This document shows, piece after piece, positions 42,801 through 54,800 of a DNA stretch of 64,000 nucleotides; the stretch's first letter is position 1; each line of letters starts with the position of its first letter. Under the pieces are notes generated by a model that saw only the letters and a list, made by a program, of their open reading frames with translations, ran no database searches and was not told the origin of the DNA. The position numbers and the translations under genes were made by a program. This DNA comes from Balanoglossus misakiensis (taxonomy: Eukaryota > Hemichordata). The stretch is from NCBI GenBank assembly GCA_040954595.2, contig CM082592.2:2790001-2854000 (forward strand), in the 5' to 3' direction.

Positions 42801-45800
42801 AGAATGGTGGCCATTTTGATTGTCAAATATTGGACAGGTATAAATTTGAGGTGACATGGTTCCCCAGTCAAAAACTTTACATACTTGATATTAAAAGAGA
42901 ACAATTAAAGGTTTCTTTTAGCAAACTGAAGTTGAGTAATTTTATAATAGGGTTAAATTGCCTATAACATGTACTGTAGTACAGCCACCTGTCAGCTATC
43001 AAGATTTGGTGCTACATTGTAAATTACAGTTACATATTAGAAATGTGATTAGCTAGAGTGTACATATGCTTCTGAAAGTGGTGTACATGTAGTTTCACAT
43101 TTATCTTTTGGCATTTTTTCAAAATTCTAGCCATTGCAAACTGGAAGTAAATTCACATAAGATCTAAAATCGCTAAAAAAAGTTTCCACTTGACTAAAAT
43201 AAGAACACCCGCCATAGTTTTATGGATTGAGAAAAGAACGATAAACATTGCCTGAAATTTGCATATTTAAATTACGTTAAGACTGTGTGCAGGCTACCAT
43301 ATGGAAAGTTGTTGAACGACAGCAGAAGGTGATCAACAATAACGCTTTAGTTTGGAGAGGATGGCAGCAATATTGCTGCGTCATTACGTCCATTAATTTC
43401 TGACATCGCACTGGTTTCTTCAAATAGAAAAGTTAACAGCTTTTTTCAATGCACGCGATAAAACGCTTTGTTCATTCCCACTCTGATAGAATCGGCCACT
43501 CACCATGACAAACACACAAAGAAACAACTGTCCACATTGCTTATGAAAGTAACTTCTACAAATCTACCCACAACAGCATATTGAATGGGTCAGTAGCCAT
43601 CAAAACATTTTTTGATAATATTGTTTTATTCGTATGCCCACTTTCCAGCTTGACCTCTGTAGGCTTTTTTATACACATGTCCTAAATACATGTTACAAAT
43701 TTCCAGGCAATCTCCTGCAACATAGCAAAAAAACTGCAGTTGATGAAAATTGAAAACTCTTGACATCATTTTGTCACTGCCTTTGAAAAGTTTAAATTAC
43801 ATTTTAGAAAATAAGAAAACATAACCATTTAATTCCCAGGATACCAATTTTATGATTCGTATCACTATGAATATTTTTTGTTTAGTCAAATCCTGGGGCA
43901 GCAGATTTAGAATACACTGAACGAAGTTACAATAGAACAAAACTGCTTCTGGCACGACTGACTGTTGGCATTAGACATAAAACATGAAACAAAACCTGGA
44001 ACCAGATTTAAGGGGTATCATACAAAACAACCGTTTCCAGAAAACTTGACATGTCATATTATACTCATTTTAAAGCTTAAATAAAATCACTTCAGGCATG
44101 TGAAAGAAAAACTACCTGATATGAATATTTTGCAACAAAACAGCTGACTGGTAGCCATGTTTGATCACACTGCCAAAACAATTCAATTCACATTGTCCTT
44201 TTGCCCAAGTCATATGCAATCAGTTTGAGGCATGTTTGCTAATATGGCTACCCGTGGCAACCAGTACCAGTACATATTTATTGGTACATATCAAGATAAA
44301 AACTGCATATATGGGTTATGGTATCATGTTTTAGTGCTAATTTTTTACAAAATCATTGCAGGCATACACAACGAATAATGACTTTAGATACGGAACATTT
44401 TCTATCAAAATAGCTGTCAAATTTATGAGTATGCATATGTCAGGGTACACGTGCAAATTACTTGGGTGAAATTGCATCAGACATGGCTTAATTGTTGTGG
44501 TTTAATTCAGATTTTCTATACGGATCAAGACAGACAGAAGGGCAAAATCCAGACAATAAGACCCCACTACCTCTGCACTAGATCCTTCCAATGATTTTGA
44601 TAGGTGATTACGGCCGGGTACTATAATGTCAATGTCCCTAGAGCTTGCTAGAATCAAATGTCAATTTAGCCATCATTAAGTCGGCAATGCTAAATCCATC
44701 AATAGCCTTCCACTACCAGGTCCTCATTGCACTCTGCAGATATTCATTGAGTGAAACCAAAAACTTTGTTATGTTTACTAAGTGAAAGCTGCTGCTTGAA
44801 GTGGACAAACCACATTCTGCTCGGTTGTCGTAAACCCATTGAAAGTTAATGAGCCATGACTAATTGATAGTTAATGAGGCAGAGCCAGAGGGGGGAACAT
44901 GTCAGATTTAACTGTTTGAGGTGAAATTTGCTAAAAACGGCCAGCTGTGTATATGTTCCTATTCCATTACAGCAACTGCTGATTGCATGAACAAAGATGT
45001 ATGGGAAATGTGTATTGACTGCAGCTGGTTAGAAAAATTTGACCTGGACCATTTCTGTGTTCAGTGCAAGTTAATTTATCAATTACACAATTATATTTAT
45101 TTACCTGTCGCACCCCTTTTAAATCAGGGCTCACTAAATCAAGACATTAGGAGCTGTAAGAGACTAGTGAAAAACTGAATTACGGAAAAGAAAATATCTT
45201 GAAACAAATTACAAAGAAAATCTAATATACAATTTAGTAAACCAAATTTTGTGGCCAGTTCCAAAGAATTGAGAAAGCCACTCTGTGATTGGTCATATGG
45301 ATCCATTCGCTAAAACGAGATCTTCTATGGCATAGGTTCAGATGTAGCGTGGCGCGTACACCGAGAACAGCCGAGACAGAAAGCAGAACAGCCAAGACAA
45401 AGACAGAGAACCTAAAGCCAAAAAAGCGCGCAGCGCCTAACTCTACATCTGATTTTAATCAGATTGTAGGTGGACCTACAGTGTATGTACCAGCTCCAAT
45501 CCTGCTTGCGTGATCAGATCACATGTGAACAATTTAGGCCGGTTTAAAACAACCAACCAAATATTGGCTTTTGTCTGGGCATTTCTGAACTCAATGACTG
45601 GACACAACACAAGTCTTGAAGGAAAGCTTGACCAATCGGGATACTAACCAGTCACAAGAGGGATCATATACGCTAAGTATATTTACAAAAAAACAAAAAC
45701 ATGATCACATGTAGTTGCAATAATGGATGTTGCCATCACATAAAACGCTTCCGCACGATCAAGCTGCACAACCAACCCGCAAGGATGATAATTATTACAA

Positions 45801-48800
45801 CATTAAATTTAGACATGGCTGCTAGGCTCAAATGAGAGGTGCAGGTACGAAGACACAAATAGAAACCAATGGAGCTATACAGTGAATTGACCAAATTTTA
45901 TATCTTTCTTTTAAATTGACAGACAGAATCACTGATTGGAAGTTACTATCCTACCTGTACATAGACAAATAAAAGTGAAGTCACAACTGTTGACACTGAG
46001 AAACTAAGTTGTAAATCAAATGGTAATGCGTACTTTTAATGCTATGTCCATGGGGGAACCTTTTGTTCGACTACAATGCAGGCAATTACAGACTCACTAA
46101 TTTTATTTCAGTCATAACTTGCAATATCAAAGTGGATGATAACATTTTCTTTTGAACAGCTCATAAATTATTTAAAGAGACAGTGCAGTTGAAACGGAAA
46201 ATTCTTCTGGCTCAGTGTCAGACATACAGCCTTGGAGCCATCCTTGAAGCTCTATCATTGTTCTGCCCAGTGTTTCATATTCGCTGCATTATTAAGTATA
46301 TTTCAGATTTAAAGTCAATAGACAAACATAAGAACAGAAAACAGAAGGAAAGATTGCTGAAAGTACTGTACATTGGGGGTTTGTATCTTATAAAGAACGT
46401 GAAAATAAAAAAAGTCACATATAATGTTTTTCGGAGATAACGATGCAGTAAATGAAAAAAAGAGAATGTGAAAGTTAATTAATCCTCGCGTACTAACAGT
46501 TGCCTTTTTGATATCGCGAAAATATCCTGTCGCGAAAATAACCCATTTGACAGTACGTTTTGCAGCAAAGACAGGTAAGATTCAGTTGACAAACCTTCAA
46601 AACATCATCAACCGATTCTGTAAAATCTAAGATTTCACATGAAAAACTCTTTCTTGTTATGTTGCAGATATCCTTTTTCATTGGTTACACGAGGAAAGAC
46701 AACAAAATTGTTTACTTTTATTTTAATAATCAGAGTCCAATAGGTTGTTGGACTCTGTGTCCTGATTTGCATATTTAATGTTTCTGATACAAAGAATTAT
46801 TGCATGGCAGTAGGGGAAAAAATATTTCTCTTTCAATGTGGGGTACATGCCCATTTAACTGCTGAAACTTTTTAGGATAGGAAACACAAATTCTGGAAAC
46901 TGCTAATGGCTAAAGCAAAATGATATCATTAAAAACAGTCACATTTCAGTGACTTAACATCGTGAGAGAAACTTCAATCACCTTACCAATGAAATTCTAC
47001 TAATAAAATGTTGCCATACTTAGTTACTAACGTTTGAATGGAAATATCAAATGTAAAATCCTTAAAGATGTAAATCTTGGCTTTTAAACAGGCGCGAAAT
47101 GTGTGAGTTAAAAGCTATTTTAATGGTGAACCCAACTCTTCATAAATCATTCGTGAATTTTTATGACTGTTCAAACACTGAGAAGAATATTGCAAAATGG
47201 ACTTTTTGAATATTCTTATTGAAAGAGTAAAATGTAAACACTGCGTTTCTGGATCCCTAGACACACTTCATGACTTTAGCTGAGATAAAAAAATAAGTTA
47301 TTTCAATTTCAGTTGAAATCATTTGATTTTGCTGAGATTTTGAATTAAATATGTAAAATCATAACAGAGGACACTGGTTATCCAAAAATAGATGTACTAT
47401 GTAGCTGTGACTACAGTCAGGGGCAGTTGTTCATGAATTGATGAAAAGTTCACCCATCCACCAGAAAAACAACAAACAACAGTGCATAATCTCGCACTTT
47501 CAACTTTCATTTTCTTATAAAGTTCCACAGCCATTCACATTTACTGCAGGGATTTTTACTGCCGCAGCATTCTGCCGATAAAAGTTTGGAAAATGTCAGA
47601 AGTAATTGATTAAATTCATATTTGAAATATCAGACAGGAAGAATTTGGTAATGCAAGGTGTGAAAAAAAGCAATAAAACTAAATGCACGGCACGGATATT
47701 TTACCAGCAAAGTGGAGACCCCATGATGTGAGGAACAGTGTTAGAATAAAAACCGTCCCTCGAGGGAAGTTTTCTGAACAGCATTAGATGTGACAGCGGT
47801 GAGTAAACCTCATCAGCTGAAAGCCACTACAACCATTATAGGTTGATTGCTTAATATAGAAACTAAAATGCGTGATTGATTAGGTGTAACTTTAGCCACA
47901 GGGGGCAGTGTCGGATCTTTAATATGCAGTTAATATTTGGAGTTCCCAAAGTCAGAGAGTTAATTAAAGAAGTGCCCTTTGTGATACGGTGCAGTTGGCT
48001 AACCGCTCTGGCGGCAATACTAGAAACAGATTGAAGCAGATGGGTGTCGACCCTCAAATGCATAATATGCTAAGTGGTGTCTTTGCATTGTGTAATCTAC
48101 TTGTTTCGATGCACGTTTAAAAACACACATGAGAAGTCTCAGATTATAAACCTGTTACTACGGTAACACTTGCCACTTGCAATTGCATACATGTATGTGC
48201 GGTGTTCACAGACAAAACCTGGGTCTGACATTTTAAGTCAGAAACCAACGTAAGAAATCGCACCTGAACAGTTCACCAAGCTTAGATTTGGGACAGTGTT
48301 GCAAACCTGACCTGAGCCAGTTTGTGGATTAAATTCCCATGGTCAACATCCCTTGCTACCAGTGTTGCTTTCTCATACAAATACTTTGAACTAAAGAGGG
48401 TGCTGAACACAAGAATAGATCATGCACAATCTGAACCAGAAGAAATCTGTATGGGAAAATGTCATATTATGCAAATTCTTGTTGGTATAATCTATGTCAC
48501 AGTACATTTTTTCTCAAACTTGTTTTGAAAATGGCTGTCTGGCGACCATATTGTGAGACTGACCCATATCCAGTATTTCCAATTCCAATGCCACCATAAA
48601 TTTTCATGAAGAGACACCGAAAATGTTGCACATTTTCCTTTGGCATACACGATGTCCACTGACATGATGTTACTGACAGAGAGATTGAACAGAGAAGGAC
48701 ATGCAAGTGGTCTGCATTGTGGACTACCCAGTACCGATTGTCAGACTCTCTTTGCATACAGCCACAAAGGCAATATGTGTACAGTACAGCATGCAAGATG

Positions 48801-51800
48801 TCACATGTGGTTGACACAAAAACTGCCTTATTGTACGTTCAATCAATCCAATGGGACAATTATAAACCACGGAACGCTATTATTTACGTATGCTAAGATT
48901 TGACAGTTGCTGTATGATCTGCGCACAAAGAAATCTTCATGACAAGTGTCACCTCTCCTATAAAGCAACAGCTTAACATCATATACTGTAAAACACTTTA
49001 TTTTCGCGAGCAATAAATTTTCGCGAAATACGCGAGAGCCAAAATAGCGTGAAAATAAAAAGTCTTGTAAATTTTTTTGAAGATAACGATGCAGTGAATG
49101 AAATAAGAGAACGCGAAAATTAATACTCGCAAAACACTAACAGTGGCCTCTCTCGATATCGCGAAAATTTCAACTCGCGAAAATAAAGTGTTTTACAGTA
49201 TTCTATTTACAATTGGCAGCAATGCAGCAACCCAGAACAATGAGAAAATGTTATGGTCTGTAGAATCCAGCATGGGCATTCCAATCTACAGACTATGTCC
49301 AACTACAAAGCTGAGAAGTTAGCAAGGGGCTCCCACTTACTAGGGGTATGAAAGACATATATGTTAAAGACGGCAAATTTTCGTGAACTTTGCGAGAGTA
49401 AAAAATAACTTCTGTACAGCACAGATCACGCATGGAGCTCATGGAGTTCTGTTATTATTGCATTATGTTTCCTCAGATTTGACGAAAATCAAGTTTCGAT
49501 TGTGGCGTTTTGATTGCAGAAATTATGCAACCTTTGTTATGCAAAGTAGGGTCATGTTGGGTCAGTTCATTGGTGGTTTAGTGAAGGTTGTGAGATCGCA
49601 TCAGCAATATTTGAGAACACTGGCGATAGCGAGAGATTTTCCTAATATTCAAGGTCCCCGTGGTAGCATGGTAGAATCTGTGGTAGAAGTTTGCAGACAG
49701 GTCATCATCATCCACTACGGAAAAACTTTTTAGCATTGTATGAAGTTTATAGGAGGAAAAATTAAACAGCAATCATAGTATAGACATTTCGAGTCACTGT
49801 CCATATCAAGTTTGAATTTCTATATTTGATAATGATATGGTAAACTGGCTGAATGACAAAAGGGGTTTTCTTTTTCACTGCAGAAGTAATTTTGTCTGAG
49901 CCAGTTGATTGATAGTAAAATACTGCTAACACATAGCAACAGCAGCTAACACTGAACTGTGTATCTCTCATTCTGTATGTAACATTTGCGGACTAATCGA
50001 GATTTATGAGTGATTTGATTTAACTGAATAATCACTGAGGAAAGAAATGGATTATCAACTTCTCATCGCGGCAATTACATTATCCGTGATTAGGAGCGAG
50101 CAAAATAATGAAGACCGAAACTACAAAGCTGCAAAGTTAGCAGAGGGCACGGTAACAGATGAACTCCGAGTACTCAATTATGCATTTTTGGCAAAAAATG
50201 TTGAGGTATGTAAATATAAATGAGGCTGGGTTTACGGCCCTTGCATCGGGTATGTCAACACTTGGCCACTAGTTATTGTATCGGTTTGTGGTTTAATTTA
50301 GTGATTGACAGTGCTACCGCGCAGCAGTGGACAAGTGATGCGTGCACTGTATATAAATCAGTTTGAAGGCAGTGTATATATTAGACAACACCCAGTCAAG
50401 CATGAAGTTACTTAGATTCTGATATACAATCAATCAACAAATCAGTTTCCTTTGCCCACTTTGCAGTTTGAATTCAAAGCATTTAACTATTAAGTCTAGA
50501 CGTCAAGCAAATGAAATGCTGAACGCAGTTAATCAAAGGGGCACTCCCATTTTGCACAATTTGTTACAACAACAGTGAAGGGTCTAATGAGTGCCATTTT
50601 CCTTTAAATTATGCACAGACTACATGTAAAATTAACAAAAACAGTCGGTTGTCCAGGCAGAGCAATCTTCACTCAAAGTCATTCGATCTTCACACACTGC
50701 ATGCAAGTGAAATGTTCTCTTTGTTGGGAGGAAGTTTCCACTGGATGTGTGCATGGGCGGCTGTCAGGTGCCATAATTCTTGTTTCTCTCTCGACAACAT
50801 TCAAAACGTGCCTGTTAAAGCCCCATTAGCCGTAACTTTTCGCTGTTTTTTTTTTCTCAGAATTGTTGTTCTGTCTATCAACTGCAGTTTCTTGTTCCAA
50901 TCTTTGAAGCATGATGAAATACAATGTACAAGTATTTCGCTTAAACACAACATGAACGTGTGCATTCAGCATTGATATTGACTAGAATTAATTTGTCAAC
51001 AATAACAAGGGTTTAACACAAACATGTACACAGGCTGTTTGACAACCAGAACACTGGGCATTTTCTTACGCTGCAGGTAGTTGAACAAGAATCTGTAGAG
51101 AGATTGACACACACAACAACCAGAACCCAGATAAAACACCTACAAGTTACAGCTTCTGTCCCTTTAAACAGTGCTATTGCTAAATGTCTGAGCATCAAAA
51201 GGTGAATTTAAGTGGGCCACCATTATTTAAACTTCTCTAACAAATAACATTGTAGCCATAATCATATTCTGTGCATAGTCAGATACCAACTACAGGAATC
51301 CAAATAATGAGTTACACCATGGGTGAGTTTTGTATTGTAGGCAAAGTCATGGCTGTCATTTGGGTATTCCATTTTAATAAGGCTGGTTCAGCCCTGACTT
51401 TTGACCTCCCAATCAAATCAATTACAGCATTCTAAGAATACGCAAACAAAGTTTTTCCTGTATTGTGCATGCCCACAGTGGCTTTCAGACAATTAACACT
51501 GGAGTGTCAAAACACTTTCATACTTCAAGCTGTCACATTTTCTAGGGACTGTACAGCTACAGCATGGCACGGATACCACAATTGACAATATATCAAATAC
51601 ATAATGGACCACTACATGTATGTTTGTCCACTCCTGGTAATACACTGAAACCATACTGGTAATATTTCATCTAGTTGTCTGGTAACAGGGATGCAATTTG
51701 GCATTCAGAAAGTAATTCCAAATCTCTGCTGAAAATTACAAGACTGGTGGAGGGGGGGGGGGGGGGGGCAAATTATATTATTCCCTCAATACTGCGACAG

Positions 51801-54800
51801 ACATCTTGAGGTTTTGCAGTAAGACTTCATTTATCATTATAACACACCATGCAGCGAACCCTCGATCGTGATTCGTCAATAGGACGTCACGTGACCTTAG
51901 TCATTTCGAACTGTTGCCTGGGGCATCAGTTCGATCGGTTTGGTGTGTTATAAAACACATGATGACTGACATATTCGGGCAACAGTGTATTTTTAATGAC
52001 CTCGGGACTGCCAGTCACACCAAAACAGTCTGTTTTCCCTCGGGCTATGCCCTCGGGAAGACAAGACTGTTTTAGTTGTGACTAGCAGCACCCTCGGTCA
52101 TCAAAATACACTGTTGCCCTCATTGTCAGTCATCGTGTGTATACTGTTGGTCATTCATATGTCTGTTAATCCATTTTTCCCTGAAATGACTAATCTTTTC
52201 TACAAATTCACAACTGGCTCAAGTTGCCATAAACATTGTAGTTGACACACACTGCTTGGCAGTACGACAAAACACGCAGCAATCTTCTCAAACATGATGG
52301 TCCATACAGTTTTATATGCATTCACATCAGAATACAAAGTGTTTATAGCTACATGAATTTTTATATTGCTAAATTGTCTCTATTGAACATTTGATTCAAG
52401 GTAAAAACTCTTCCTAGTTTTTGTGATCACAAAAATTGTCAATAGAAGTGACTGAACATCTTTTCATCCTTTGAAACCCTCTGCACGCAAGGCTGCTACG
52501 CATTGAATTTAATGGTACTTATGTTTGCCATGGATTTTATGAAGCAAAAGCACTTCCTCACGTCTTTGTTGGGGGCGCTGTTGACAATATTGCCTTCATC
52601 TAAATGGTTTTATGAAGTGAGTCAATGTCCTCTGGGGACAGATATACATTTGTGTACTCATAAAATTCTTTGCATAGTGCCTAAATGGTCAAGTAGCATA
52701 TGTTAATTATGATGTCACTTTGAGAAACAAGTTTTTGTATAGACTTAGACTGAAAGATTCAGTCATGTGGTTAGTTAGACTCTATGGCAGTCACTGTGCC
52801 TGTCGATAAAAATGTAACTTTCACATACTGCGTACGACGCGCTGCCAGACAAAGCAACTGTTCGTTTCTGTACACATATATTTGATATGAATATTCATGA
52901 GTAAGGGGAGGGATGGGGTTAATTCGCATATAGAACATGGAGAAGCGCACACGAGCTCGCGATCATGTTCAAAACGCGTATTCTATACGTGGTATGTACG
53001 CGTATAGAACATCATGTTGACGCGACGCTAATTTGATTGACAGACATATGAGGTTCGAATGTTCTCCGCTACTTACCAAAATCTGGTAAAACCACTTGAG
53101 GGCGTTTACAGAATCGGCAAGACTGTGATTAGCGTCGCATCCACGGGACGTTCTATACGTAACGCGGACGCGCATTTTAGTATCACACAGTCTTGGAGCA
53201 AGACTAGTGGTTAGGGTAAGCGGTCACAGCAGAGCGCTCAGCGCACCTGAACACAACAGAATTTTCCAGTCTACAATTATATGCATAGAAAAGTGATTCC
53301 ACCAAACAGTTACAACTTACCTCATTATTCCACGGGGGAATCAGTGACACAGCGTGCAAGATGCTAACAACTCGGACCACAACCACAAGCAGGAAAGACA
53401 GCGACATCAGTTTGTAGAGAAACATTACACCTTGGGATATGTTGGCTATTTGTACTGAAATGAAAATACACATAAAAATCAGTCATTCTGAGATCCCCAA
53501 CCCTCGTGCAGGCTAAAGATCATGATATTGCCCTCCTCGCTAACGTGTGTTATTATACATCTAGTGCCGAGAACAATAGATTTTGGCGTGCAATAAAAAG
53601 CCGTACGGAACAGTACGTACGGAACGCGCGTTAAATAAGTCTTGAGTTTCAAGGCGCCCCAACTCACCGTGTACAGGTATGTGTTGTTATGCGGACGGTT
53701 TCAAGACACCCCCACTCTAACGCACGTAAACAAAAAAGAAAGATGGCTGCTCACTGAGCCAACTGAGCGGTTTTCGATCGATTGTATCGGCATTTTTGGC
53801 GTTTTGAAAGCCAAGTAACATGCAACACAAGAACTAACGGAGATGTAAGATGTATAATAATGTTATTACGAAAATACCGCAAATTATTGCATATGTACTA
53901 CAGTATTCCAAGCGGCCCGTGCAATAATAATTCTGGTATTTTTGCGAGCTCATATGCAAATGAGCATCCAGAAGAATAAGATCCCCCATTTCCCCTTCAA
54001 TCGATCGTATCTTTCAAAGTTTAACCCTCGTTCTGTTACACAATCACTTGGAGTTCATATAAACCTCCGGAGGATATAACAAAAGTTTTATTTCAGTCGC
54101 AAAAAAGCCGATTGTTGCTTTAGTTGTGCGCGTGACAAAGTGGTATTTTTCACAACCCATATGCAAATGAGTAAAAACAAGCCGGACTACGTTTTGTTTG
54201 TAATTGAACGCCGTCGGCAGAGCTGGAGTATGATCTCCGAAACGTGGGGAATTTTCAACATTCGGAGACGCCATTGTCTTATCCTTCCCAAATTTTGTCA
54301 GAATAACAAAACATTATTTGGCAGTATGTTTGGGAACCTCGGAAAATCCCTCGCTATCGCCAGTTTCTCAAATATTGCCGATGCTATCTTGCGACCTGAG
54401 CTAAACCACCGATGAAATGAGCCAACATGATCGCCCAAACATGCGGATTTTTCAACATTCTGGCACGTTCTTTTATTATCCTTCCCAACTATCGTCAGAA
54501 TAACAGAACATTTAGTTGTCAGTGTGTTTTGGAACCTCGAAAATTACGAAAATTTCTCGCTATCGCCAGTGTTTCGAAATTTATCGCTGCGATCTCACGA
54601 CCTCAGGTAACCCACTGATGGAATGACCCCACATGACCCTTCTTTGCATAACAAAGGTTGCGTCATTTTGGCCAATGAGCGGCCTTCTCTGGGTTGCATA
54701 GCCTTTGGCGCATCATTGTAATGAAAATCAATACGCCACGATCGAAATTTTGATTTTCGTCAAATCTGGGGAAACATATGCAATAATAACAGAACTTCAT

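Larger units (their letters stand above)
27856..53320 (-). other. Intron 7 of the membrane-protein gene, about 25.5 kb
   Basis: Bounded by AATGAG|GTAAGT and ATCTTACAG|G on the - strand. Apart from the repeats listed separately it holds AT-rich sequence without exon-like frames. The longest open frame (39348-39845, +, 165 codons) begins with TTG, and I do not recognise it. A skipped small exon or a nested gene cannot be excluded by eye. Confidence 0.6.
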
